Positions 34,303 through 44,397 of a stretch of 64,000 nt of DNA are shown here, piece by piece. Position 1 is the stretch's first letter. Every line of letters begins with the position of its first letter. The translations under genes were made by a program, and so were the position numbers. The DNA is from DATJIG01 sp050260515 (GTDB lineage: Bacteria; Pseudomonadota; Alphaproteobacteria; SMXQ01). The notes under the pieces were generated by a model. That model saw only the letters and a list, made by a program, of their open reading frames with translations, ran no database searches and was not told the DNA's origin. Location: the NCBI GenBank assembly GCA_050260515.1, contig JBLNCI010000040.1, positions 1 through 64,000 of the forward strand. Reading direction: 5' to 3'.

Positions 34303-35507
34303 GCGTCGCCATCGTCATCGGCGGCGGTCCGGCGGGACTCATGGCAGCGGAGGCGTTGCTCGCGCGAGGGGTCCGCATCCACCTTTACGACTCGATGCCG
34401 TCCTTGGGCCGCAAATTCCTGATGGCCGGTCACGGCGGGCTCAACCTCAGCAATGCCGAACCGTTCGCGGGTTTCCTTAGCCGCTTTGGCGCCGCGCGGT
34501 CGCACCTCGAGCCGGCGCTCAGACAGCTCTCGCCGGATGCGCTCCGCAACTGGGCGCGCGACCTCGGCATCGAGACCTTCGTGGGAACGTCGGGTCGGGT
34601 GTTCCCGGTCGACTTCAAGGCGGCGCCGCTGCTGCGCGCCTGGCTTCACCGGCTGCGATCGGACGGCCTGCACGTCCATGTGCGGCACCGCTGGGACGGC
34701 TGGAGCGACGACGGTGCGCTCGTGTTCGCGACCCCGACTGGCGCCGTGTCGGTGCGCGCGAAGGCGACGGTGCTCGCGCTCGGCGGCGCGAGCTGGCCGT
34801 CGCTCGGGTCGACCGGCGCGTGGGCGCCGACGCTGCGCGCGAAGGGGATCGACGTCGCACCGCTGCGACCGTCGAACTGTGGCTTCGACACGCCTTGGAG
34901 CGAGCACTTCCGCAGCCGTTTCGCAGGGCATCCGGTGAAGACCGTCGCTCTGTCGTTTCGCGCCGAGACCGTGCCCGGAGAGTTCGTCGTCACCGAGACG
35001 GGGATCGAAGGCGGCGCGGTCTATGCATTGTCGGCGCGGTTGCGCGACGCCATCGCCGCGGACGGCAGCGCGACGATCACGATCGACCTCAGTCCGGGCC
35101 GCGACACTGCGAAGATCGCCGACGCGCTCGCGCGGCGTGGCAAGCGGTCGCTGTCGACGGTACTCAAACCCGCCGCCGGACTCGAGGGAGCTAAGGCCGG
35201 ACTGTTGCGCGAGTGCCTGCCCGCCGACGCGTTCTCGGACCCCGAGCGTCTTGCCGCCCGCATAAAGGCGCTTCCGTTGACGTTGCTCGCGCCGCGCCCG
35301 GTCGCCGAGGCGATCAGCAGCGCCGGCGGCATCCGGTGGAGCGAGCTCAACCCGCAGTACATGCTGCGGGCGATGCCCGGGGTGTTCTGTACCGGCGAGA
35401 TGCTCGACTGGGAGGCGCCCACCGGGGGCTATCTCCTGACCGCGTGCATGGCGCTCGGTCGTGCTTGCGGGGAAGCCGCCGCCGACTGGCTCAGCGCCCA
35501 GCCCTGA
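34299..35507 (+). CDS. HI0933-family FAD-dependent oxidoreductase (TIGR03862-like)
   Basis: A 402-residue flavoprotein. The FAD dinucleotide fold is IVIGGGPAGLMAAEALLARG with a second block GRKFLMAGHGGLNLSNAEP, and the C-terminal FAD contact is GVFCTGEMLDWEAPTGGYLLTACMALGRACG. These match the HI0933/YhiN family of soluble flavoproteins whose substrates are unknown. It is coupled to the DsbD-like gene by ATGA, so a thiol-redox connection is possible but unproven. Confidence 0.9.
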   Translation: MSVAIVIGGGPAGLMAAEALLARGVRIHLYDSMPSLGRKFLMAGHGGLNLSNAEPFAGFLSRFGAARSHLEPALRQLSPDALRNWARDLGIETFVGTSGRVFPVDFKAAPLLRAWLHRLRSDGLHVHVRHRWDGWSDDGALVFATPTGAVSVRAKATVLALGGASWPSLGSTGAWAPTLRAKGIDVAPLRPSNCGFDTPWSEHFRSRFAGHPVKTVALSFRAETVPGEFVVTETGIEGGAVYALSARLRDAIAADGSATITIDLSPGRDTAKIADALARRGKRSLSTVLKPAAGLEGAKAGLLRECLPADAFSDPERLAARIKALPLTLLAPRPVAEAISSAGGIRWSELNPQYMLRAMPGVFCTGEMLDWEAPTGGYLLTACMALGRACGEAAADWLSAQP

Positions 35508-35673
35508 CTGCAAGGCCCTCGTCCCGTTCGGGTAATACTTTGTTAGGCATATCGGGCGAGACTTGCTTGTCTCGCGGCGTGTACCGTCGAGGCGTGCTGT
35601 TCCTGGGGGAGCCGCTCGTATCCGTCGCCCGTTGCGAGGGCGCGGCGATCCGGCCGCATGAGTGTGGACGCGC

Positions 35674-36960
35674 ATGGCACGGAAGACGCCGGCTGAAATC
35701 CTGCAGATCGTGAGCCTGCACGCCCGTTGGCTGGCGAAGAAGGCCGGCGGTCTGCGCGCCAACCTGGCGCTTCAGGACCTGTCCGGCCGCGAGCTGATGG
35801 GCGTGAACCTCAGCGGCGCCAAGCTGGTCGGCTGCAACTTCTGCGACAGCAACCTCGCCGGATCGAATTTCGACCAGGCCGACCTCTATTCGGCGAACAT
35901 GACCGGTGCCGATCTCACCGAGGCCAGCTTCATCGGCGCGAACATGCGCGGCGTCTGCCTGCGCGACGCCAAGATCATCCGCGCCAATCTCGAAGACGCC
36001 GATTTGCGGCGCGGCACGCTCATCAGCACCGACGATGACGGCAAGATGTCGGTCGTCCGCGCCGATCTCGGCCGCGTCGACATGTCCGGCGCCATCGCCA
36101 TTCGCGCGAAGCTCGCGGGTGCCGACATGACCGAGGTCACGGCGATCAAGACCGACTTCTCCGGCGCCGACCTGACGGGGGTGCTGCTGTCGGGAGCCCG
36201 CCTCGATTCGAGCCTGCTGCGCGGCGCGAAGCTGATCGGCGCCGATATGCGCGGCGTCGACCTCAGGCACGCCGACCTCAGTAACGCCGACATGCGCAGC
36301 GCGGTCGTCGCCGGCGCCATTCTCGGCGGCAGCAACCTCGACGGCGCGAACCTCGACGGCGTGGACATGTCGCAGTGCGTGCTCGACGCCATCAGCGAGA
36401 GCATCAAGCTGCTCGCCGCTGAAGAGGTGAAGCGGACACTCGCCGAGCACAAGCTGTGGGTCGACAGCATCGGCGCGACCGGCGCCCGCGCCCAGTTGCA
36501 GAAGCGCCGCCTGGCGGACGTCGATCTCTCGGATTTCGATCTCAGCGGCGCCGAGTTCGCGAACTGCTCGATGATCGGCATTCACTTCAAGCGCGCCACC
36601 CTGGCCCTCAGCAACTTTTCCGGCTCGGATCTCCGCTACAGCGTGTTCGACCGTGCCCATCTCAACGGCGCCAATCTGTCGGGGGCGAACCTGACCGGGG
36701 CCGACCTGACCGCCATCACCGCGACGCCGATCGAGGTGAAGCAGGCGGACGGCACGCCCACCGGGCATACCATCGCCGCCAATTTCGCGAACGCGCAGCT
36801 CCGGGGCGCGCGGCTCAAGGGTGCCAAGCTGCGAGGCGCGGTGCTGCGCGGCGCCGATCTGTCGTCCGCCGATCTCCGCGATGCCGACCTCACCGGCGCC
36901 ATCCTCGACGGGGCGAAGCTCGAAGGCGCGGACTCGCGGGGCGCCATCCACGCGGCGTGA
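35674..36960 (+). CDS. Pentapeptide-repeat protein
   Basis: A 428-residue protein made largely of A(D/N)LXX repeats: a first block at about residues 40-230 (SGAKLVGCNF, GADLTEASF, GADMRGVDL and similar), a linker of about 60 residues (ESIKLLAAEEVKRTLAEHKLWVDS), and a second block at about 270-425. Such repeats form a right-handed quadrilateral beta-helix. The linker contains a helical segment, as in proteins with two stacked helices. No signal peptide or fused enzyme domain is visible. Function is unknown; gyrase mimicry occurs in some family members but nothing here points to it specifically. Confidence 0.93.
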   Translation: MARKTPAEILQIVSLHARWLAKKAGGLRANLALQDLSGRELMGVNLSGAKLVGCNFCDSNLAGSNFDQADLYSANMTGADLTEASFIGANMRGVCLRDAKIIRANLEDADLRRGTLISTDDDGKMSVVRADLGRVDMSGAIAIRAKLAGADMTEVTAIKTDFSGADLTGVLLSGARLDSSLLRGAKLIGADMRGVDLRHADLSNADMRSAVVAGAILGGSNLDGANLDGVDMSQCVLDAISESIKLLAAEEVKRTLAEHKLWVDSIGATGARAQLQKRRLADVDLSDFDLSGAEFANCSMIGIHFKRATLALSNFSGSDLRYSVFDRAHLNGANLSGANLTGADLTAITATPIEVKQADGTPTGHTIAANFANAQLRGARLKGAKLRGAVLRGADLSSADLRDADLTGAILDGAKLEGADSRGAIHAA

Positions 36961-36981
36961 GCCCCCGCAGCGTTCTCAGCC

Positions 36982-38505
<1,524 letters not shown>

Positions 38506-38561
38506 GGTCACGGCCGTTGATGCCCCGGACAGGGTCTGATCCGGACAGTCGCGCAATCCGA

Positions 38562-38576
38562 TTAATCGGCTGTTAA
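38562..38576 (-). promoter_or_regulatory. CtrA-type binding site (TTAA-N7-TTAA)
   Basis: TTAA at 38562-38565 and TTAA at 38573-38576 are separated by exactly 7 nt, the full consensus for the cell-cycle response regulator CtrA. It overlaps the 12-nt palindrome CCGATTAATCGG (38559-38570). A third TTAA is at 38586-38589. The site lies 57 nt upstream of the PAS kinase start, so CtrA control of that kinase is a reasonable inference. Confidence 0.55.
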
Positions 38577-38650
38577 GGAACGTGGTTAATGACGGCCGGG
38601 AAAGGCTGAATTCCCGGGCTTTTCGCCTCTATCACGAGGACGTGATCTGG

Positions 38651-39427
38651 TTAAGGACTCGCACCCGGACCGCCGTCCTCGTCACCGAGCTCGCCGTCGC
38701 TCCAGCGAATCGGCTCGCGCCGCACCCGCACGCCTCCGGCGGCGCGCAAGGTGACAAGGTTCACCGTCCCCGCGAGCTCGGGCGATCCGCAATAGTGCGC
38801 GTTCGCAGCGCGCGGCCCGACGCGCGCCGGCCGGTTCCAGTGCCCGAGCGCGATGTAGTCGGCGTCGACGGCCGCGAGGTGCCGGTCGTGGATCAGCCAC
38901 GACGGGTGGTGCGGCGCGCTGCGATCCCGGACCGGAACGTAGTGGCCGTGGGCGACGGCGATGCGCCAGCGCGCGCGGCGTGCCCGCGAGCGTTCGAGCG
39001 GCACCATGTCGTCGTAGTCCCGGTGCGGCTTCCCGGTGACCTCCAGGTGCAGGTGAGGGAATCGCAACGTGGTCCGATGGGTGACGCCCAGCACGTGAAG
39101 CCGCGTGCATGCGGCGAAGGGCGATCTCCGCCACGCGCAATCCGCCGCGGCGGCATCGTGATTGCCGGGCAGCACGATCACCGGACGACCGGCGGCGTCG
39201 AGCAGCGCGGCGACGCGTTCCAGAACCGCGTCGGGCAACCGGTTGTGATCGAAGACGTCGCCGGCGAGGAGCACCACGTCGGCCACGACGGCGCGGGCGG
39301 TGTCCAGAACGGCGCGAAGCCCGCGCGTTCCGTCTCCTCCGTGCTGGCGCGCGGTCCAATCCGTGTCGACGTGGATGTCCGAGCTGTGGATCACGCGGAC
39401 CTCGCGACGCCTTCCGCTCTCCGCCAT
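38651..39427 (-). CDS. Calcineurin-like metallophosphoesterase (SbcD/YkuE-like)
   Basis: A 258-residue phosphoesterase with the full metal-binding series: SSDIHVDTDW (D-x-H), LLAGDVFDHN (GD), VLPGNHDAA (GNHD), VAHGHYVP (HGHY) and ALGHWNRP (GHxN-like). The layout resembles the nuclease domain of SbcD/Mre11, but no SbcC partner is adjacent and the C-terminal cap domain is short. DNA or nucleotide substrates are therefore only possibilities. It lies 10 nt downstream of the truncated LysR gene on the same strand. Confidence 0.87.
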   Translation of the reverse strand: MAESGRRREVRVIHSSDIHVDTDWTARQHGGDGTRGLRAVLDTARAVVADVVLLAGDVFDHNRLPDAVLERVAALLDAAGRPVIVLPGNHDAAAADCAWRRSPFAACTRLHVLGVTHRTTLRFPHLHLEVTGKPHRDYDDMVPLERSRARRARWRIAVAHGHYVPVRDRSAPHHPSWLIHDRHLAAVDADYIALGHWNRPARVGPRAANAHYCGSPELAGTVNLVTLRAAGGVRVRREPIRWSDGELGDEDGGPGASP

Positions 39428-39437
39428 CGCGCTGCTC

Positions 39438-39614
39438 TCAGTGGCGGCGGATCTGGCGCCGGAACAGACTGGTCCCGAGCCGCGCTTCGAGCTGCTTCAC
39501 CCGCGTGGTGACGTTCGACTGGACGCGGTTGAGCTTGCCCGCGGCGCGGGTGACGCCGCCCTCGTCGGCGACGGTCTTGACGATCCTCAGTGAATCGAGA
39601 TCGATCTCGCGCAC
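39438..39614 (-). pseudogene. Truncated LysR-type regulator (winged-helix part only)
   Basis: A 58-residue reading from GTG 39614 (GGAG seven nt upstream) gives the LysR winged-helix segment LDSLRIVKTVADEGGVTRAAGKLNRVQSNVTTRVKQLEARLGTSLFRR and then stops after QIRRH. It is missing the rest of the helix-turn-helix tail and the whole effector-binding domain of a roughly 300-residue LysR protein. The metallophosphoesterase start follows 10 nt later, so the missing part is deleted rather than frameshifted. It is divergent from an MFS gene, the normal LysR arrangement. A functional DNA-binding mini-protein is possible but less likely than a remnant. Confidence 0.75.
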
Positions 39615-39630
39615 GGGCCGCTCCTGCGAC

Positions 39631-39647
39631 GTTCTCGTCTGGAGAAC
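39631..39647. promoter_or_regulatory. LysR-type operator palindrome
   Basis: GTTCTC-N5-GAGAAC is a perfect 17-nt dyad of the T-N11-A type recognised by LysR-family regulators. It lies 17 nt upstream of the GTG start of the LysR remnant and 57 nt upstream of the MFS start, exactly where an autoregulatory divergent operator would be expected. Confidence 0.55.
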
Positions 39648-39703
39648 GTGACGATCAGAACTATTCATTTTTCAAGAACGAGCGGTCAAGGCAGATTGGC
39701 GGC

Positions 39704-40900
39704 ATGACGAAGACCGACGCACCGATGATCGACCGGCGCGGCGATGCGGTCAGCGCCCCGATCGCCGCGCTCGCGGCGTTCTGCGCGCTCGCCGTCGCCA
39801 TGGGCATCGGCCGGTTTGCCTTCACACCGCTGTTGCCGCTGATGCGCGACGACATCGGACTCTCGGTCGCCGACGGCGGCTGGCTGGCGGCGGCGAACTA
39901 TCTCGGCTATTTCGTCGGCGCCGTGGCGGCGGTGGTGGTCGCGCCCACGCCCGCGCGCGCGGTCCAGGGCGGCCTCATCGTCACCGTGGCGGCGACCGGC
40001 GCGATGGGGATCGCCTCGGGCTTCGCCGGTTGGATTGCGCTCCGGGCTGCCGCCGGGATCGCCAGCGCCTGGGTGTTCGTCTTCGCGGCGACGTGGGCCG
40101 GAGACGTACTCACGCGCGCCGGCCGGCGGTGGCTGAACGGCGCGGTGTTCGCCGGGGTGGGCGGAGGAATCGCCCTCGCGGGGCTCGCCACTCTCGTGCT
40201 GGCGCGCATGGGCTTGCCGTCTCCGGCCATCTGGGGCGCACTGGCCGCGGTGGCGGCGGCGCTCTCGGTCGTGGTGTGGGTTGCGATGGATGGGGCGGTC
40301 GCGCCACGCCCGACGGCAGTGGCAAGCGTGCGGGGGCTCCCAGCCGCGCTGAGGCTGTGCGCGTGCTACGCCGCATCCGGCATCGGCTACATCATCCCCG
40401 CGACGTTCCTGCCGGCGCTCGCCAAGGAGCTGCTCGGCGATGCGACGTTGTTCCAATGGGCATGGCCGGTGTTCGGCATCGCAGCGGCGCTGTCGACGCT
40501 GGTTGCCGGCCCGCTCGCGCGCGCGATCGGCAATGTCCGGCTGTGGATCGCAGGCCATATCATCATGGCCGTGGGTGTCGTGCTGCCGGTTCTCGTTCAC
40601 AGCTTCGTCGCCGTGATGGCGTCCGCGCTGCTCGTCGGCGGGACCTTCATGGTGACGACGCTCGGCGCGATCGGCGCCGCCCACGACATCGGCGGTGATC
40701 GCGCCCGTACCCTGATCGCGGCCATGACGGCGGCCTTCGCCGCCGGTCAGGTGCTCGGGCCGGTCGCTCTCAGCGCCATCGTTGCAAGCGGGGCGCCCGG
40801 GAACATCGCCTGGATCGGGGCAGCGCTCGTGCTCGTCGCGAGTGCGTTCGCGCTCGTGCCGCTTCGACCCAGCTCCAACGTCGCGGAGACGAAACGATGA
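39704..40900 (+). CDS. YbfB/YjiJ family MFS transporter
   Basis: A 398-residue, 12-helix major facilitator protein. The N-terminal ALAVAMGIGRFAFTPLLPLMRDDIGLSVADGGWLAAANYLGYFVGA is the signature of the YbfB/YjiJ group. The second half opens with ACYAASGIGYIIPATFLPALA. The transported compound is unknown. It is divergent from a LysR remnant, with an operator-like palindrome between them. The stop overlaps the GST start (ATGA), so the pair may export or handle a glutathione-reactive compound, but that is speculative. Confidence 0.9.
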   Translation: MTKTDAPMIDRRGDAVSAPIAALAAFCALAVAMGIGRFAFTPLLPLMRDDIGLSVADGGWLAAANYLGYFVGAVAAVVVAPTPARAVQGGLIVTVAATGAMGIASGFAGWIALRAAAGIASAWVFVFAATWAGDVLTRAGRRWLNGAVFAGVGGGIALAGLATLVLARMGLPSPAIWGALAAVAAALSVVVWVAMDGAVAPRPTAVASVRGLPAALRLCACYAASGIGYIIPATFLPALAKELLGDATLFQWAWPVFGIAAALSTLVAGPLARAIGNVRLWIAGHIIMAVGVVLPVLVHSFVAVMASALLVGGTFMVTTLGAIGAAHDIGGDRARTLIAAMTAAFAAGQVLGPVALSAIVASGAPGNIAWIGAALVLVASAFALVPLRPSSNVAETKR

Positions 40901-41496
40901 AGCTCTATCTCAACAAGACCTCGCCGTATGCCCGCCTCGTGCTCGCAACTGCGCACGAGACCGGTCTTGCCGAGCGGCTGGAGACGATCTGGGTCGAGCC
41001 GTGGGACGATGCGCCCGCGCTGCTCGCCGTCAACCCGCTCGGGAAGGTGCCGGCGCTGGTCACCGACGCCGGCGTCGCGCTGATCGAGAGCGCGGCGATC
41101 TGCGATCACTTGATCGCGACCGCCGGGAGCGAGCGACTGATGCCGCACCCCGCCGCTGCCCGCGACGACGCATTGCGTCGCCTCGGCCTCGGTCGTGCGA
41201 CGATCGACTGCGCATTCGGCGTCGTCATCCATCGGCGGTTCAGCGGCGGATCCGACACCGGCCTGACGGAACGCTGGGCGCGCGCGATCCCCCGCGCCGT
41301 CGCGGCGCTCGAGCCTCTCGCGGCGAGCCGCATCGGCGCCGATCCCGACCTCGGCGACGTCGCGGTGGGCGTCGCGCTCGACTACGTCGATTTCCGCCTG
41401 CCGGGGGTCGCCTGGCGCGACGGCGCTCCCGCGCTGGCGCGGTGGGTCGACGCGCTGCGCGCCCGACCCTCGTTCCGCGCGACTGACCCGAGGTGA
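40897..41496 (+). CDS. Glutathione S-transferase family protein
   Basis: A 199-residue GST. The thioredoxin-fold N-domain shows MKLYLNKTSPYARLVLATAHETG (with the catalytic-region Ser/Tyr), NPLGKVPALVTDAGVALIESAAICDHL (cis-Pro and the glutathione-gamma-glutamyl ES motif), and an all-alpha C-domain with the N-capping-type DLGDVAVGVALDYVDFRLP. The class cannot be assigned by eye. It is coupled to the MFS gene (ATGA). Confidence 0.92.
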   Translation: MKLYLNKTSPYARLVLATAHETGLAERLETIWVEPWDDAPALLAVNPLGKVPALVTDAGVALIESAAICDHLIATAGSERLMPHPAAARDDALRRLGLGRATIDCAFGVVIHRRFSGGSDTGLTERWARAIPRAVAALEPLAASRIGADPDLGDVAVGVALDYVDFRLPGVAWRDGAPALARWVDALRARPSFRATDPR

Positions 41497-41537
41497 CGGA
41501 CTGCGCGGCCCACGGCACGTCGGGGGCTGTGGAGAAG

Positions 41538-41652
41538 TGTCCCATCTGTCCCAGGTGTCCCAAACCGCCAGTGTGGGACAGTGGGACAGAGCGCTGTGGG
41601 ACGGCTTAACGTATTGGAGCCGTTAGTAGAATTCGGGGCGCCAGGTGTCCCA
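41538..41652. repeat. TGTCCCA heptamer cluster in direct and inverted copies
   Basis: TGTCCCA occurs three times at an exact 9-nt spacing (41538, 41547, 41556). It is followed by the complement TGGGACA at 41574 and 41582, a one-base variant (TGGGACG) at 41597, and another TGTCCCA at 41646. The second and third direct copies can pair with the first two inverted copies to form a stem of about 15 bp around the loop AACCGCCAG-type sequence. The cluster fills the gap between the convergent GST and hybrid-kinase genes. No U-tract follows, so it is not a standard terminator. Confidence 0.8.
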
Positions 41653-41671
41653 CGTGCAGCCGCGGCGGACG

Positions 41672-43618
41672 TCAGGTGCGCTCGATCGTCTCGCGCACCG
41701 AGCGGGCGAGATCGTTCTTGCGGTAGGGCTTGTTGACGAACACCGCGTCCGGCGGGATGCGCCGGTCGGACACCAGCGTGTCGAGGGCGTAGCCCGAGGT
41801 CATCAGCAGCTTGAGCCCGGGGCGGAGCTTGCGCGCCTGCCGCGCGAGGTCCCAGCCGCTCACTCCGCCCGGCATGATGACGTCGGTGAACAGGACGTCG
41901 GGCATCGCCCCGTCCGACAGCTTGGCCAACGCCTCGGGGCCGTCGGCGGCGGTGACGACGGTGTAGCCGAGGCTCTCGAGGCACGACACCGCATATCCGC
42001 GGACGAAGGGATCATCCTCGGTGACGAGCACGGTTTCGTCGCCGCGCGGCGTCTCGCCCTCGCTGGCTTCGTGGAGGTGATCCGACGCGGGCAGGCCCGT
42101 CGCGTCCACCGGCAGGTACATGCGGATCGTGGTGCCGAGCCCGGGCTCGCTGTAGAGGGCGACGTGGCCGCCCGACTGCTTGATGAAGCCGTACACCATG
42201 CTGAGGCCGAGGCCGGATCCCTTGCCGACCTCCTTGGTGGTGAAGAACGGCTCGAACACGTGCTCGCGCACCTCCGGCGTCATCCCGGTGCCGTCGTCGG
42301 TGACGGCGACCATCACGTAGCGGCCCGGCTTGACGTCGGTGTTGGCGAGCGCGCTCTGGTCGAGCTCGGCGATCGCCGATGAGATCGTCAGGTGGCCGCC
42401 CTTCGGCATCGCGTCCTGGGCGTTGAGGGCGAGGTTGATCAGCGCCGACTCGAGCTGCGCGACGTCGGCGAAAGCCGGCGGCGTCGGCGCGAGCTGCGCC
42501 CGTATCTCGATGTCCTCGCGCAGCGTGCGGCGCAGAAGCTCCTGGAGGTTGCCGATCAGCGCGTTGCAGTCGACCGCGACCGGCTTCAGGGCCTGTCGTC
42601 GGCTGAAGGCGAGGAGTCGCTGAGTCAGCTCGGCGCCGCGCATGCCCGCGACGATGATGGAGTCGCAGAGCTGCTTGAGTTCGGGCTTGTCCTTGAGGAG
42701 CTCGCTCAGGTTGTCGGCGTTGCCGATCATGACCGTGAGCAGATTGTTGAAGTCGTGGGCGATGCCGCCCGAGAGCTGACCGACCGTCTCCATCTTCTGC
42801 GCCTGGACGAGCTTCTCTTCCGTGCGCTTGCGCTCGGTGACGTCGCGGATGATGCCGACGAACACCGATTCGCCCGCCATCTTCGCCTCGCCGACCGAGA
42901 GCTCCATCGGGAACGTGCCGCCGTCCTTGCGGCGCCCCTTGATCTCGTGGGCGGTTCCGAGCACGTGGCGATCACCGGTGCGGCGATATTCGGACAGGTA
43001 CCGCTGGTACTCCTCGTACGACGAGTTCGTGAACAGCGCCTCCACGTCGCGGCCGACGATCTCGTCGAGATCGTGGCCGAAGATGGCGACGCAGGCCTGA
43101 TTGCAAAACTGGACGATGCCGCACCGATCGACGACCACGAGGCCGTCGACCACCGTGTCGAGCACGGTGTTGACCAGCATCTGGAGCTTTGCCTCGCTCT
43201 CCTGGAGCCGGCGCTCGCTCTCGCGACGGTCGGTGATGTCGCGGAAGATCTTGCCGAACCCGACCAGCCGCCCGCGCTCGTCGCGAATCGCGGAGATGAT
43301 GACATTGGCCCAATAGCGCGAGCCGTCCCGGCGAAGGCGGAAGCCGGTGTCCTCGAACCGCCCGGTTTCACCGGCGACCTCGAGCTCGTAGGCGGGTTTG
43401 CCCGCGAGGATGTCCTCCTTCGGATAGAACGTGGAGAAGTGACGGCCGACGATCTCCTCGGCGGTGTAGCCGGTGATGTAGGCGGCGCCGGTGTTCCAGC
43501 TGACGATGTTCCCCGCAGTATCGAGCATCAGCAGCGCGTAATCGCGCACACCGTCGACGAACAGCTGGAGTCGCCGTTCGGCATCGGGCAACGCCGGCGA
43601 TCGGTGCGGACGGATCAT
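41672..43618 (-). CDS. PAS-PAS hybrid sensor histidine kinase with receiver domain
   Basis: A 648-residue soluble hybrid kinase. PAS 1 covers about residues 15-135 (LFVDGVRDYALLMLDTAGNIVSWNTGAAYITGYTAEEIVG). PAS 2 covers about 140-255 (DGLVVVDRCGIVQFCNQACVAIFGHDLDEIVG). The dimerisation box has GQLSGGIAHDFNNLLTVMIGNADNL, and the ATPase domain has LINLALNAQDAMPKGG, GTGMTPEVREHVFEPFFTTKEVGKGSGLGLS. The C-terminal receiver has VLVTEDDPFVRGY and the phosphoacceptor aspartate in LFTDVIMPGGVSGWDL. No output regulator is adjacent. An in-frame start further upstream (43723) would add 35 unconserved residues. Confidence 0.92.
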   Translation of the reverse strand: MIRPHRSPALPDAERRLQLFVDGVRDYALLMLDTAGNIVSWNTGAAYITGYTAEEIVGRHFSTFYPKEDILAGKPAYELEVAGETGRFEDTGFRLRRDGSRYWANVIISAIRDERGRLVGFGKIFRDITDRRESERRLQESEAKLQMLVNTVLDTVVDGLVVVDRCGIVQFCNQACVAIFGHDLDEIVGRDVEALFTNSSYEEYQRYLSEYRRTGDRHVLGTAHEIKGRRKDGGTFPMELSVGEAKMAGESVFVGIIRDVTERKRTEEKLVQAQKMETVGQLSGGIAHDFNNLLTVMIGNADNLSELLKDKPELKQLCDSIIVAGMRGAELTQRLLAFSRRQALKPVAVDCNALIGNLQELLRRTLREDIEIRAQLAPTPPAFADVAQLESALINLALNAQDAMPKGGHLTISSAIAELDQSALANTDVKPGRYVMVAVTDDGTGMTPEVREHVFEPFFTTKEVGKGSGLGLSMVYGFIKQSGGHVALYSEPGLGTTIRMYLPVDATGLPASDHLHEASEGETPRGDETVLVTEDDPFVRGYAVSCLESLGYTVVTAADGPEALAKLSDGAMPDVLFTDVIMPGGVSGWDLARQARKLRPGLKLLMTSGYALDTLVSDRRIPPDAVFVNKPYRKNDLARSVRETIERT

Positions 43619-43833
43619 AAGGCAACGCTCCGGTACGTGGGCTCGACCTTGAGCGAAGGTCGAGCCAAAAGAGGGCAGAAAGCTGTCCGAAAGATGACGG
43701 AAAGAGATAAGGACGCGCGGCACCCACCGTAAAGAGTCAACTCGGCGCGCTCGATGCTCGGCGAGCGAAGCTTCACGGCGAGCGCAGCGAGACGTGGCGC
43801 ACTACACGGCCCTCGGCCGAGGCCCGCCTCGAT

Positions 43834-43863
43834 TTGCCAAGCTCCGCTTGCGGCCTCTATAGT
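43834..43863 (+). promoter_or_regulatory. Promoter for peroxiredoxin gene
   Basis: TTGCCA (43834-43839) and TATAGT (43858-43863), 18 nt apart. The predicted start near 43870 leaves about 40 nt of leader with a GGAG-type ribosome binding site before the ATG at 43911. Confidence 0.55.
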
Positions 43864-43910
43864 GCCGCCCTTCCGCTGATCTCATTCCGCAGAACTGGAG
43901 CGACCAAGCC

Positions 43911-44390
43911 ATGATCAAGGTAGGCGACCGCATTCCGAATGTGACGCTGCAGCAGAAGACCGCCGACGGCATCCAGCCGATCAGCACCGATCAGCTCTTC
44001 AAGGGCAAGAAGGTGGTGGTGTTCGCGGTTCCCGGTGCGTTCACCCCGACCTGCTCGATGAAGCATCTGCCGGGCTTCGTGCAGAACGCCGACGCGATCA
44101 GGAAGAAGGGCGTCGACGCCATCGCCTGCGTGTCGGTCAACGATGCCTTCGTGATGGACGCGTGGGGCAAGGACCAGAAGGTCGGCGACAAAGTGATGAT
44201 GCTCGCCGACGGATCCGCGAAGTTCGCCCAGGCGCTCGGTCTCGGTCTCGATCTCAGCGAGCGCGGTCTCGGCATGCGCTCGCAGCGCTACGCGATGGTC
44301 GTCGAGGACGGCGTCGTGAAGAAGCTGAACGTCGAGGAAAGCGGCAAGTTCGAAGTGTCCTCGGCGGAAACGATCCTTTCCGCGCTCTGA
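43911..44390 (+). CDS. Peroxiredoxin (Prx5 type)
   Basis: A 159-residue cytosolic thiol peroxidase. The peroxidatic cysteine is C48 in the active-site loop VPGAFTPTCSMKHLPGF, typical of the Prx5 group. AFVMDAWGKDQ and the late GLGMRSQRYAMVVEDGVV segment also fit. Reduction is probably by glutathione or glutaredoxin, consistent with the gshA gene in this window, but that is inference. Position near rnhA fits alphaproteobacterial order. Confidence 0.95.
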   Translation: MIKVGDRIPNVTLQQKTADGIQPISTDQLFKGKKVVVFAVPGAFTPTCSMKHLPGFVQNADAIRKKGVDAIACVSVNDAFVMDAWGKDQKVGDKVMMLADGSAKFAQALGLGLDLSERGLGMRSQRYAMVVEDGVVKKLNVEESGKFEVSSAETILSAL

Positions 44391-44397
44391 TCGCCGC

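Noticed and set aside
35508..35673. Small hairpin GCGAGAC/GTCTCGC (35556-35575) and a TAATAC hexamer before the pentapeptide gene
   Set aside because: No matching -35 and no U-tract, so neither a promoter nor a terminator can be supported.
38506..38556. A 17-codon longer start (TTG at 38556) for the PAS kinase
   Set aside because: It lacks a ribosome site, adds unconserved residues and would begin 6 nt from the CtrA box, leaving no room for a promoter.
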